Positions 33,766 to 45,412 of a stretch of DNA of 64,000 nt are shown one piece after another (positions within the stretch are counted from its first letter, which is position 1; every line of letters begins with the position of its first letter). Below the pieces are notes generated by a model that made no database searches, had not been told where the DNA came from, and was given only the letters and a program-made list of their open reading frames with translations. The stretch is from Fagopyrum homotropicum (lineage: Eukaryota; Streptophyta; Magnoliopsida; Caryophyllales; Polygonaceae), in assembly GCA_033239125.1 (NCBI GenBank), contig BSWB01000003.1, positions 108,024,320 through 108,088,319 of the forward strand, written 5' to 3'. The position numbers were made by a program, and so were the translations under genes.

Positions 33766-35563
33766 TGTTACGTCTAGGATGTGTAGTGCAATAAGCTTTA
33801 AATTTGTACTCGTTATATTTCTCCTAACTCCTAGCAAACTCGCAGTGTACGGGATGTTTGTAGTAGAGATAGTATTCCGAGGTCGAACACAAAGACTGAG
33901 GTGAGATTGAATCGATTAGTGATTAAGTTTAGTGAAGATCTAGGCTAAGAAAAGGGAAAATGAAGAAATGAAAATCTCTAAATTTTTGGATTGCTTTTAA
34001 GGTGATCAATCAAAGATCACAATTCATGCAAAATAAGCAAAATCAACTAAGCTAACAAATCAACACAACAAACAAGCTAAGCACGAGATGTAAGATCAAA
34101 GAGAGAAAAGAAGGCGGATTCTAGGGGTTGGAAATTCCGGTTATGGCATAGGACTCAAGATATCTAATCATTCCTTGGATTAACTATGATGTGTTGGGAG
34201 TGAGTGTTTCTAGATTGGGATCAATCACCGGGTAGGTCTCATGGTCCACTAGTCCGTTCCTAAGGCCTCATCACCGGGTAAGTCTCAAAGAGCCTAAGGA
34301 ATGAAATTCTACACAAACCGGATTGTTACTTAGGAATCTAACCTATCCTCACCGGGTAAGTCTCGGAAAGGTAAGTCCTAAACACTATCCTAGCACACTT
34401 AGTCCAATGGCGGCTTATGAGGCTCACCACTACCTAGAGTTTATCATCTTTGAAATCTAAGAGTAGAATCAACGGGTAGGTCTCTTCTAACACTTAGTTG
34501 CTAACACTAGGCCCCCCTAGGATAGATTTAACTCAATAAACACTAGGATTTCAACATTCTAACAATCTAGAACTTAGATCCATCGAACCAGGCAAACCAC
34601 GGGCTGTTCTACCACTTCCACGGCCGTGGACTGGCAAGAACAAACCGTGGACTCCAACAGAGGCTTCGTTCAAGTAAACAAGTCATCCAAAGACATATCT
34701 AAGTCCATCCTATCATAGTCCTAGCCATAACCATCCTTTCCTTACCCTAGAATCGCATCTATTTAGCCTACAACATTCATTATAACAATCGAAATCATCA
34801 AGCATAAAATCATAGCATCCATTTGCAAAGATAATGAAGAGAAAGAGATGAATAAGTGAAACAAGTAGAACAAAGCTGAAAATGAGATTAGAAAGACTCA
34901 CAACCCTCCAAAGAAGGTTTATTCGATTCTTACAACTCTAGAAATCGATTCCGAAAATCTTCACTACAAAACTATTCAAGCACTAGCTGTGGTGTCTTCT
35001 TCTCCTCTTCTCCAATGGAGCTCTTCTCCAAGCTTCCCCTTGAGAGAATCTTCTTGTTGAGAGTATGGGAGAGAATGGTAGTGATGGGAGCTGTCCTTCT
35101 CTCAGCCTTGCAGGACCACTTTTATACTACAACCTTGCTAGAGTTGGCCATGAGATCGTGGCACAACTGTCACAACCGCCTGGCAAAAACCACGGGTGGT
35201 TTCCACGTCCGTGGTCCCTCCAGTGACCGTGGTTTTGGTGTTCCTGCACTATATGGATCATCAAGCCACGATTTGGTGCATGGCATGCATCAACAAGGTC
35301 CAATGGGTCTTCCTTAGCCTCTAGCTTGCGTCTTAATGAGTCCGAGGGTGTGTCATCATGATGAACGATCCTCAAACGTATCGTTTAAGCTCCTAATTCT
35401 CCCAAAAGACCTACAAAGCAATGCAAGAGTCCGTGTAGACGTCTATCTCGACAAAATACGTGAATTGAGTGCAAACGTCGTGAACTAGTGCTAAACCATG
35501 CATGAATGAGTGAGAAATCTATCTAAATAAGTGTCTAATCCTAAGTCATAAATCGTGTTATCA
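33766..35563 (-). repeat. Element D 5' LTR (right copy)
   Basis: 1,798 bp; minus-strand TATA at 35120-35126; dyad 34618-34629 in the nested palindrome downstream, and an upstream dyad near 35203 that has one mutated base (CCACGTCCGTGG). Confidence 0.95.
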
Positions 35564-35784
35564 TATGTTGTCGAGATGGACGTGTACACGGACTTTTTCA
35601 TGTTTTGTAGTTATTTTGGGGGCTTTTGGAGCATAATCGATACATTCGAGGATCGTTCCTCGCAATGACACATCTCCGGACTCATTAAGGAGCAAGCTAG
35701 GAGCTAAGGAGAACACATGGGACCATGTTGGTGCATTCCTTGCACCAACTCATGGCTCAACGATCAAAAGAGGGCTAAAACACC

Positions 35785-36440
35785 AGAACCACGGTCCCTG
35801 GCACTTCCACGGCCGTGGAATGGACCGTGATTCCCTCTGGACAGCTGGGACAGCTGTCCCACGATCTCCATAACCGACTCTTGCAAATGGTGAAGGCTAT
35901 AAGTACTCTTGCAGGCTGATTCTAGAGGGGGACCTCTCTACACACACCCTCTCACACATTCTCTCATTTTGGATTGGAGCTACTCTTGGAGAAGAAGAAT
36001 CACTGTCATTTGGAGAAGAAGAAGAAGCACACTAGTTTCATAGTTTTTATAATTTTTGAGAGTTTTGAGTGAGTTTTGTTGAAGACATTTGCTAAGGTTG
36101 TAAAAAACGATTTGAACCTTCTTTTGAAGGGGTGTAAGTCCTTCTTGACTTTTATTCAGCTTGGTTTTCTTATCCTACTTGTTTCGATTCTCTTTCATTC
36201 TATTTTTCTTGCTATGGAAGCCATTAATGTATGCTTGTTGAGTTTGATTGTTATGATGCATGTTGTTGGCTAAATAGATGCGATTCTAGGGTAAGAGAAT
36301 GATGGTTATGGCTTCGACTATGATAGAATAGACTTAAATGTATCTTTGGACGATTTGCTTGCTCGTACTTGAGTGCTGTTAGAAATCACGGTTTGTTCTA
36401 GCCAGACCACGGCCGTGGTTCTTAGGATCTCACCGTGTTT
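35785..36440 (+). repeat. Dyad sites of solo LTR C
   Basis: Upstream dyad 35807-35818 and downstream nested palindrome 36385-36435 with outer AATCACGGT and ACCGTGTTT arms around CCACGGCCGTGG (36407-36418). The likely TATA region lies between them near 35890. Confidence 0.8.
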
Positions 36441-37278
36441 TTCTTCTATTGAGCTTTAAACGATAAATCTGCATGTTAGGATGTTAGATTGTTGAAATCC
36501 TAATGTTTGTTAAGCTTAAACTAGCCTAGGGTGATCTAATGCTAGCAATCTAAGTGAGGAAAGAGACCTACCCGGTGATTTCCGATCTTAAGTACCAAAG
36601 ATGATGAACTCTAGGTAGTAGTGAGCCTCATAAGCCGCTATTGGATCGAGTGTGCTAGGATTGATGTTTAGGACTTGCCTTCCCGAGATTTACCCGGTAA
36701 GGAGAGGTTAGATCCCTAGATAGCAATCCGGTTTGTGTAGATTTCCCAACCCTAGGCTCCTAGAGACTTACCCAGTGATAGGACCTTAGTTGCGGGATTA
36801 GTGGATCATGAGATCTACCCGGTGATTGGTTCCATTTGAGAAACACCCTTTCCCAACATACCATAATTGATCCAAGGAATGATTAGAAGCTTGAGTCCAA
36901 TGCCATAACCGGAACTCCTAACCCCTAAAATCCGCTTTTCTCTCTTTGATTATCCATCTCGTGCTTGTGTTTGCTTATTGGTGTTGTTAGCTTAGTTGTT
37001 TGTTAATCTTGCATGATTTGTGATCCTTGATTGATCACCACAAAACCAATCCAAAAACATTGAGATTTTCATTTCTTTATTTCTTTCTCTTTTCTTAGCC
37101 TAGATCAACACTATCTTTAGTCACTATTTGATTCAATTTCACCTTAGTCTTTGTGTTCGACCTCGGAATAATATCCTTACTACAAAACGACCCATACACT
37201 GTGGGTTCGCTAGGAGTTAGGAAAAATATATCGAGTTATAAATTTAAGACTTTTGTGTGTCACAATCTTAGCGTAACA

Positions 37279-38000
37279 AAATTTCTTAAAGGAGTTCCTC
37301 TCTAACAAGAGGAAGCTGGAAGACTTCGGAGAAGTCAAGATGAGTTCGGAATCATCGGAACTCATCAAAACGATGAAGGAAAAGATGCCCCCAAAGCTGA
37401 AGGATCCGGGGTCATTTTGTATTCCAATTGGAGTGGGAGAAGTCACTTATGATGCATTATGTGACTTGGAAGCAAGCGTTAGCATCATCCCGCTTGCCTT
37501 ATGCAGGAAGATCGGTTTAAGTGAACCTAAACCGGTGAAGATGACGTTATACATGGCGGATCGATCCATATCTCGTCCCATCGGTATCATTGAAGATGTC
37601 CCGGTCAAGCTTGGTAAGTTCTATGTTCCAATAGATTTTATTGTGCTTGACATTCCTGCCGATAGTCCGGTCCCGATCATACTCGGAAGACCGTTTCTTG
37701 CAACATCCGGTTGTATGGTGGATTGCAAGAATGCTAGACTTGCCTTCGACATAGGAGAAGAGAAGGTAGAGTTTGTTCTTTCCACCTTGGTGAAAGAGCC
37801 AGCTCTTGAAGAAGATATGTTCAATATCTATGTCGAGGAGGCATCTAGAGAGGAAGTAAGCTCGATTCTATTCAAGGATCCGTTGCAAAAGGTCATCACC
37901 ATGAGCATCATGGAGAAAGGAGAAGAAGAGGATTGCAATGAGGAAATTGAAGCCTTGGAGGAGCTAAAGGAAGTGCATGAAGAATAGTTTGAAAAACTCT
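37279..38000 (+). pseudogene. Element B aspartic protease region
   Basis: Resumes after solo LTR C with KRKLEDFGEVKM and runs open to 37987. The retropepsin active site reads CDLEASVSIIP; relatives D and F have DLGAS, so the Gly after Leu is replaced by Glu. The flap and the ILGRPFLATSG block are intact. It would have processed the gag-pol polyprotein. The Gly to Glu change probably removes activity. Confidence 0.85.
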
Positions 38001-38017
38001 ACGATGGGTCAGAGAAT

Positions 38018-38210
38018 GTGAGGAATCACGGTCAGTCGTGCTATTCCACGGCCGTGGTTTCCCCCATGATGACCGTAATCACCTATTTAGAGGACTCCAG
38101 TAAGTTACACGGCCAAAACCACGGCCGTGGAACTACCATTTGTGCCGTAATTGACTTCCACGCCCTAAACCACGGCCGTGGAAGTAACAGTGGTGCCGTG
38201 ATTTTGGGAA
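38018..38210 (+). repeat. Dyad module inside element B pol (protease-RT linker)
   Basis: Perfect CCACGGCCGTGG at 38046-38057, 38119-38130 and 38170-38181 plus half motifs. The frame through it is open and gives HGRG-type peptides (NHGRG, ALNHGRG). 38098-38205 resembles the LTR cluster at about 21025-21132. Confidence 0.88.
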
Positions 38211-39979
38211 ATTCTGAGAACAATTACGTTCTTTCCACCAATGCTCTTGAGCCTTCTTCAACAACTCCTACACCCTTAGAGACTTCTAAGGAAGCATTAG
38301 ACACTCCTCAAGAGCCATTAGAGACTCCAATGATGATGGAGTTGAAGCCACTTCCCACACATCTTAGGTATGCATTTCTAGGAACTAATTCTACTTTTCC
38401 GGTAATTGTTAGTTCCGATTTAAGTGAAGATGAACATAGTAAACTAATGGTTGTTCTAAGGAAACATAGGAAAGCCTTAGGTTACACTATAGAGGATCTT
38501 GTAGGAATTAAACCTTCATTATGCATGCACAAGATCCTAATGGAAGAAGATTTTAAGCCTTCGCGACAACCTCAACAACGGTTAAATCCGATCATGAAGG
38601 AGGTTGTCAAGAAGGAGATTCTTAAGCTACTTGATGCAGGCATCATCTATCCTATCTCCGATAGTAAGTGAGTGAGCCCAATACAAGTTGTTTCAAAGAA
38701 TGGAGGAATGATGGTTGTCACCAACAAGAACAATGAGCTCATTCGTACAAGAACCATGACTGGATGGAGGATGTGCATTGATTACCGGAAGCTAAACAAT
38801 GCAACTAGGAAGTATCATTTCCCATTGCCCTTCATTGATCAAATGCTTGAGAGGTTAGCACAACATTCTCATTTTTGCTATCTTGACGGTTACAGTGGCT
38901 TCTTCCAGATTCCGATTTATCCGGACAATCAAGAGAAGACCACATTTACGTGCCCGTGGGGTACATTCGCTTATAGGAGAATGCCGTTCGGGCTTTGCAA
39001 CGCCCCAACCACCTTCCAGAGGTGCATGATGGCTATCTTCTCGGAGTACATAGAGGAGATCATGGAGGTTTTCATGGATGACTTTTCTGTTTATGGTTCC
39101 TCTTTTAATAATTTTCTTTCTAACCTTTCTCTTGTGTTACAAAGGTGCGAAGACACTAACCTAGTTTTTAATTGGGAGAAGTGTCAATTTATGGTGAGGG
39201 AAGGCATTGTACTCAGACACTTGATCTCTAGTAGAGGGATTGAGGTAGATAAGGCTAAGATAGAGACCATAGAAAAGCTCCCTCCTCCATCTTCGATGAA
39301 GGGGATAAGAAGCTTTCTAGGACATGTTGGATTTTCTAGACGTTTTATTAAGGACTTTTCTAAGATATCAAAACCGCTTACTAATCTATTGATGAAGGAT
39401 GCAGTTTTTGATTTCTCGCAGGATTGTTTAGACACATTTCATAAGATCTGGGAAGCTCTAATCTCAGCCCCGATCATCCAACCTCCGGACTGGAATCTCC
39501 CTTTCGAGGTTATGTGTGATGCAAGTGACTTAGCTATTGGATCTGTGCTTGGGCAAAAGAAGGAGGGCCGAACCCATGCTATCTATTACGCTAGCAAGAC
39601 GCTAGATGAAGCGCAGCTTAACTATGCCACAACTGAAAAAGAACTCTTAGCTATTGTATATGCCTTTGAAAAGTTTCGTTCTTATCTTGTAGGTGCAAAG
39701 GTGATTGTATACACGGATCATGCTGCGATCCGGTATTTACTTGCCAAGAAGGAAGCGAAACCAAGGCTGATTAGATGGATTCTTCTCCTACAAGAATTCG
39801 ATCTAGAGATCCGTTACAAGAAAGGTTCGGAAAATTCTGTTGCGGATCATTTGAGTCGTCTACCACACATTGAAGACGACAATCTACCTATAGATGACTC
39901 CTTTCCGGACGAGCATTTACACATCATAGAGGAGTGCATCGACAAGATAACTAAAGGTAACGAACCATGGATTTGCTGA
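38211..39979 (+). pseudogene. Element B reverse transcriptase and RNase H
   Basis: Reads KPLPTHLRYAFLG, then a stop at 38669-38671 (TGG to TGA in DSKWVSP), then RT with CYLDGYSGFFQIPI, MPFGLCNAPTTFQ and the catalytic FMDDFSVYG, followed by the RNase H-type connection (LPPPSSMKGIRSFLGH), CDASDLAIGSVLGQ, YTDHAAIRYLL and ENSVADHLSRL. Apart from the single nonsense change the 435-residue second part is open. An active pol would copy the RNA in cytoplasmic particles. Confidence 0.92.
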
Positions 39980-41113
39980 TTTTGTTAACTATTTAGTTTG
40001 TCAAGAAATACCTCCCGGACTATCCTACGCACAAAGGAAGAAGTTCTTTAAGGAAGTCCGGCAATACTTTTGGAATGAACCTCTACTCTTCAAGAGAGGT
40101 CCCGACGGCATCATTCGAAGATGTGTGCCGGAAGACGAGATGCAAAGCGTCATCCGTCATTGTCATTCACTACCTTGTGGAGGACACGCTAGTTCAAACA
40201 AAACTAGCGCTAAGGTATTGCAGTCCGGTTTCTTTTGGCCTACTTTATTTAAAGATGTACAAACCTTTGTTTCCTGCTGCGATGCTTGTCAAAGAACAGG
40301 GAACATCTCTAGGAGGAACGAGATGCCTCTTAACAACATTCAGGAGGTGGAAATCTTTGACGTTTGGGGAGTAGACTTTATGGGACCTTTCCCACCATCT
40401 TTGACGTTGAAGCTATAGCCTCTCCAACTAACGATGCCATGGTTGTAGTTAAGTAATTTAATAGAACTATTTTCCCAAGGTTTGGGACATGACGGACCAT
40501 CATTAGTGACGGAGGCTCTCACTTCATTGCTTGACGATTCGAAGCTCCACTAGCTAAGTATGGGGTGACTCACAAGATCGCCACTCCCTACCATCCACAA
40601 ACGAGTGGACAAGTGGATATTTCGAATAGAGAGATCAAGGGCATCCTAGAGAAAACAGTTTCGAAGACAAGGAAGGATTGGTCTTTGAAACTAGATGACA
40701 CATTGTGGGCATATAGGACTGCGTACAAGACTCCCATAAGAACATCACCATATAACCTTGTGTATGGGAAGCCTTGTCACTTGACGGTGGAGCTGGAACA
40801 TAAAGCATATTGGGCGGTAAAGTGGTTGAACTTCAACATGAAGGAAGCAGGCGAGAAGCGCCTGTTGGACCTTAACGAGCTTGAAGAACTCCCCTTAAAC
40901 GCTTATGAGAACGCCAAGATCTATAAGGAAAGAGCGAAGCGTTGGCATGATAAGCATATCATTCCAAAGGACCTCAAAGAAGGAGATCAAGTTCTCCTCT
41001 TCAATTCGAGATTTCGGCTCTTTCCAAGTAAGCTTAAATCTCGTTGGAATGGACCTTATCTAATCAAACATGTTTTTCCCCATGGTGCAGTTGAAGTATG
41101 GGGTGGGGTGTGA
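39980..41113 (+). pseudogene. Element B integrase, with internal deletion and fused 3' end
   Basis: The zinc region reads RHCHSLPCGGH and CDACQRTG, and the core starts with VWGVDFMGPFP. A deletion of roughly 50 bases then removes the stretch before EAIASPTND, shifting the frame; SDGGSHF and SGQVDISNREI follow, so D, D and E positions can still be found. The C-terminal GPY-like part (LKSRWNGPYLIKHVFP) ends abnormally: it is fused to the AAGTATGGGGTGGGG box normally found after pol, giving a truncated tail. Confidence 0.9.
41094..41108 (+). promoter_or_regulatory. Internal PPT-like box, element B
   Basis: GAAGTATGGGGTGGGG-type core, matching the true PPT before the 3' LTR (AAGTATGGGGTATTTT). 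It lies 1.24 kb upstream of that LTR. Confidence 0.6.
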
Positions 41114-42351
41114 CTATTGTGTGTAATAATTCTACTACATTTGCGTGCTTCTATCCATGACACTTTGCATGTTTCATTCCATAGTCACACGTTTCGTTAT
41201 TGCATTGCATGAAAAAGGCTTTGAAAAACCCATAAAAATTTGAAAATTTTGAAAATTTTGAAAAAGTACTTGTGCTTCTAAGATTAGAGATGACTTCAAT
41301 GATAGTTATCACTTGTGGAATGAGTTTTTAATGACAATTGTATGCTTAAACGGAATTATGAATTGAAAAGAAATTGAATATGTTGTTTATCCTTTCTTGC
41401 AAGTTTCATAATGTGAGAGTTTTATCTATATCATATTGAGAAATTAAGGTTGAAATCACATGATGAGTTCTTATACTTCTTTATGAAATGATTAAGACAA
41501 TTCGATTTTCTTACTTCTTTCTTTGATCATTTATCCCCTCAATAAAAGTAATTGCCTCCCTTACCTATCCGGGAATTTGGAGGAGTTGATATTTGGCATG
41601 TTTGATGTGGGAGGGCCATGAAAGCAAAATTTTGCATTCAAAGAATAGAACTAATAGGTTTGGGGAAGTCAATCATGACGATGAGTAACTCGGCACCATT
41701 CACATAGCCGGGTGTTTGTGTTTTGCCAAAGTCGGATTGAGCGATATTCATAACGAATTATGGTATGTGCATCAAGGGTTTGAGGCATTTCAAAATTGAG
41801 AAACGCTGATCTCCTAGGCTTTGGTTTTTGTGCACCTCTATCCATATTTCAAAAAGTAAAGTCGAAAAATAATGTGAAAAAGAAAAGAGCAAAGCTCTAA
41901 GTTGATGGTGTTGCAATTCAAATTGAAAAGAAAAAGAGTTGGGTTATCCCTTTTCCCGGATTCAAGCACCACATCCCTTACAAGTTTCCCTCCTTTCCGC
42001 ATTCTAGACCTTACTTGAAAGTCCTTAAGATAAGAAGAGTGTTATTTGACTTGGTGATCTAAATTAAAGTTTCACATGATTGATTTTGACAATGCTTGAA
42101 GGTTATGATGTTTGTCTTGAAGTTTAAGCGATTTATGATGTTTCTTTACTTTACATTCTTTGGTTTATGTATATGAGCGTTTTCAAGGATGAATGAAGCA
42201 AGGTTTGAGGATGATCTATTGACTAGAAGCACATTTGCCTAAAGGATGGTTTTTTTTTTTTTGAATTTGCATGCATATTTCATTCTAACTTGTGGTCTAA
42301 GCTTTTGAAAACCTTGCTTGGAGACAAGCAAGTGACAAGTATGGGGTATTT
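41114..42351 (+). other. Element B 3' non-coding spacer and PPT
   Basis: No sense ORF. It contains the block TATCCGGGAATTTGG, TTTGGGGAAGTCAATCATGA and the stretch around 41690-41830 that is shared with D and E and whose antisense strand reads LWQNTNTRLCEWCRVTH. The purine tract AAGTATGGGGTATTTT ends at 42351. Confidence 0.75.
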
Positions 42352-44054
42352 TGTTAGCATGAAATATGGCGATATTCTAGGCACTTATTTTGGTTGTTTT
42401 TCCCTTATTATTGTGTACATGGATAAGGTTTAGAAGCAAATGTCAGCTTGTTCATCTATTTTGTCGATATGGAAGTCTACACTAGCTTTGTGTTGATTAT
42501 AGGTGAATAGGAGCTGGAATCGGAGCATTTGAGAGAGAAAAGGGAGAAATCGATCATGTTCGAGGATTAGGAGATACATCAAAGAAGCTAAGGAAGGAGC
42601 TAGGATGAAGAATACACAAAACAAAGGCAACAACAAGCAATATACACATCAACGCCCTGAATTACGGCCGTGGAGAAGATGATTTGAAGTCCACGCTCTA
42701 AACCACGGCCGTGGACTTGGCATTATGAACGTGGACTTGAGTTTGGAGCACTCCAGTAAGTTACACGGTCTAAATTACGGTCTTTGAAGTCACAAGGCAC
42801 CGTAATCTGTTTCCACGCTCTAAACCACGGTCGTGGAAGGCTCCGAGTCCGTGATTTAGGCAATCTTTTAACTTGTAATTATTTTCCACGTCATTTACGT
42901 ATTGGGCCTTGATGGTAACCCTTTCTCGTCTTATAAAAAGGCTGGAAAAGAGAGTTTCGAGGATGGCCGCTTACCCTTGTTCTCAGCACTCTCGCTTAGG
43001 GTTGATTTAAAGTCGCCGAGAGTTGCGAAAACGCCGGATTGTTGAAGATTGGAGATTGCTACAACCGAAGTTTAGCCTTTTTCTTAGGTTTTGATATTGA
43101 AGACGGATTGACATCCCGTTCTTCGTACTTGCTTTAGATCATTGTGAGGTTTTGTGTTATATATTCTGAATCCATTAACATTGCTTCTTGTGTTTCGGAT
43201 TTGAGATTTGGTTTTGAAGTTTTATTGAGTATTCGAGGGTTTTCATCTTTAATTCTTTTCAAATTGAATATTGATATCATGATAATTGTTATTGGCTAAA
43301 ACCCTTTAGCAATTCTAAGGTGAAGGGTTGATAGTTGTGGCTTAGATGATGATAGATCGATCGTAAATTGATTGGACCCTGAGAGTTAGAGAAATATTGC
43401 CGACACCCTAAATCACGGCCTGTTCTTAGGTTTTCACGTCTGTGGTTCTCAAGATCTACCCGTGATTTACCCTAGTTTACGAACTTTGCTTATACTTTAA
43501 TCCAAAGTTAAAGATTAGCTTTAACCTAGTCTTGGCTTGCCTTTCCTAGGTAGTAGTGAGACTCTACATCCTCTATTTCGGTTTCGAGTGTCACAACCTT
43601 AACCGTTTGAGTTTATCTTGATCCTTGGGTTACAAGTTTGTGTATTTGAAATTAATTCTTGCCCTTAGATCCTTTCTATACTGCAGCCTCAACAACCTTT
43701 ATAGAGAGTATCTTTGGGTAAGTCATATAAGGTTTTGGAACTTCACCGTACATTACTTTACTTTAGTATGCCTTCACAATTCTTGACTCTGTCCTTAATT
43801 CTTTAGCATATCTTGAATCGATTGCCACAATTAGATACCTGGATCTTTAGGGTTGCTGTTTTCCCAATATTTGCAAAGCTTTACATCTTTTATTTGCTTG
43901 ACAATAGAAATTGGATTTTGTTTCACCAAATCCATGTGTTCGATACTCTGGAATACTTGCTAATCTAATCCGATCCGTACACTGCGGGTTTGCTTGATTT
44001 TATTCTAGTTTTATAAATATAAAGCTTATTTGCACGCACAGTTTTGGACGAACA
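42352..44054 (+). repeat. Element B 3' LTR
   Basis: 1,703 bp; TATA 42932-42938; dyad cluster 42650-42860 (perfect copy 42703-42714) and degraded nested palindrome 43410-43465, in which one arm has mutated (CACGTCTGTGG). Confidence 0.94.
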
Positions 44055-44345
44055 GCTACGTCCATTGAGATGAAGCAGACAACCTGATGCTCATTAATTC
44101 GATCAACGAAATATAAAAACCCCATTGGGAGTCGGACATGATAATCTTTGACATGTCCTCCATGATCTCGGGCTTCATGCATTTCAGTGCTTAACATATT
44201 TTTAGGGAAATTATCATTGTCGTTGATAGACTCGCGTTGCATTATCACATTCCAATTGCACACGATGAGGTCCTACCGGAAGATGTTGAAGACCTCATCC
44301 GACAGGATGCCTTGGGACGGCCGGTTTCTAGAAACTGACCCCCCC
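44055..44345 (+). pseudogene. LINE remnant continued: end of RNase H-like domain
   Basis: Directly after element B. After a one-base frame change the plus strand reads LMLINSINEI, MISGFMHFSA, HIFREIIIVVDRLAL and EDLIRQDALGRPVSRN, the typical close of a plant RVT_3 domain, with two stops. About 70 bases of T-rich sequence follow to 44416 and may be LINE 3' UTR. Confidence 0.75.
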
Positions 44346-44416
44346 TTTTTGCTTACCCTTGCATAAAAAAATAGAGTATTTGTTTTTTCAGTAGTTGAGT
44401 TTCATACGTTTATTTA

Positions 44417-45412
44417 TGTAACACCCCAAATTCTAAGAACTCGGGGAGCTACTGGTTAGGACCTCACAATGGGTCCCGACCTTCGTTTAACAACAACTTT
44501 ACTTATGATCTTACAACAAGGCACAAATGTGAATAAATAATTTGAAAAATGTCAAATTATATTTGAATGAAAACTATATGTGATAGCCTTATAATAAATA
44601 AATAGATAAATTAACGTCGTGCATGCAATAGGGACATTGCCCGTCCCCGTCTAATGAGTACGTGGACCCGACTGACCATCCGACTCGGATCTCTCTGCAA
44701 CTATATATACCTACAAGTAATCTAAAAGCACGGATAAACCGTTAGTTACCTATCCAAATATTAGTAGAATTATAATAGCACACACACATATAACAACAGA
44801 AGTAAAACACTCATCATGCTTTTAAAGAATTTCATTTATTATCTTTATTTATGTCATACACTTTACTAATGCAACTTATTTTGTGACACGAGGGATTCCC
44901 AAACCTTTCTTTCGGCCCCGTGTAGCCAATAAGAGTGGATCGATGCACCTCACCATGTACTTGCCTAGTCTGGGTATAGACAACCTCCCAATCTCGTGTC
45001 AAACCTGCGCAGTGATGTCACCGCCCGTTATACATAGACTTGGGTCATAAACTTATAAAGGTAGTCCTATGTATGTTATAATTATTAAGCACTCAACCAC
45101 ACATACCCATCATAATTCAGCTAACATCTAGAAGGCAACTAAGTAAGCCCAAAGGATATACTGAATCAAAACTCAATTCCCTTAATCTCAACTCGGTCCG
45201 CAACCGTAGGAACTCAACCTCCCGATATAAAAGGAAGGCGGACCAATAATATATCCAACTATTTTAGAAGTTTCCAACTTCTAAGATACTAAAGCTTATC
45301 ACAAGAAAAATACCAAATTAGCCTTATAAGGTAAATGACAATTTTACCACTAGGTCTCAAAACGATAGAAAATTCCATATCATAGTTCCAAACTGTAAGA
45401 GGCTTAGTTTTA
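44417..45412 (-). mobile_element. Tekay-like LTR, 3' part, minus strand
   Basis: Starts TGTAACACCCC, the reverse complement of a GGGGTGTTACA LTR end, and shares with element A's LTR the CTTGTTGTAAGATC, GTGACACGAG, GTCACCGCCCGTTATAC and GGCTTACTTAG segments in reverse complement. The right edge is approximate, and the LTR start (TGTAACGCC in A) was not found. Confidence 0.75.

Larger units (their letters stand above)
24502..35563 (-). mobile_element. Element D: nearly intact Athila-like retrotransposon
   Basis: LTRs 24502-26298 and 33766-35563 (1.80 kb) with target duplication TATGT (24497-24501, 35564-35568). On the minus strand it has PBS, gag, protease, RT, RNase H, integrase, spacer and PPT in correct order. 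By eye the LTRs differ at roughly 2 per cent of sites, so it is the youngest Athila-like copy here. Coding damage is slight: one frame change between gag and protease and two premature stops. There is no env-like gene. It sits in solo LTR C, a relative of its own LTR. Confidence 0.96.
24390..37278 (+). mobile_element. Solo LTR C (Athila-like, D family), split by element D
   Basis: Pieces 24390-24501 and 35569-37278, about 1.8 kb. It starts TGATAACACGATTTATGA, identical to the reverse complement of the right end of D, and ends GCGTAACA. Its layout matches the D LTR: dyads at 35807-35818 and 36407-36418, and the same CACCGGGTAAG-type repeats. It carries no internal genes. The flanking five bases (GAAGT and AAATT) are not a clean duplication, in keeping with age. 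It interrupts B just before protease. Confidence 0.88.
20626..44054 (+). mobile_element. Element B: Athila-like Ty3/gypsy retrotransposon, split by C and D
   Basis: LTRs 20626-22324 and 42352-44054 (about 1.70 kb, TGTTAGC...GAACA) are flanked by target duplication GCTAC (20621-20625, 44055-44059). PBS of tRNA-Asp type, gag, protease, RT, RNase H and integrase follow in order on the plus strand. The gag-protease junction is split by solo LTR C. Own length without C and D is about 10.5 kb. Every coding region is broken, and no env-like gene is present. The LTRs differ by a few per cent by eye, older than element D. Athila placement rests on the PBS and gag/RT style (TLGQRM, FMDDFSVYG). Confidence 0.95.

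Noticed and set aside
6986..43465. Regularly recurring CCACGGCCGTGG as a CRISPR-like array
   Set aside because: Spacing is irregular, copies are spread over several retrotransposons, and this is plant DNA.
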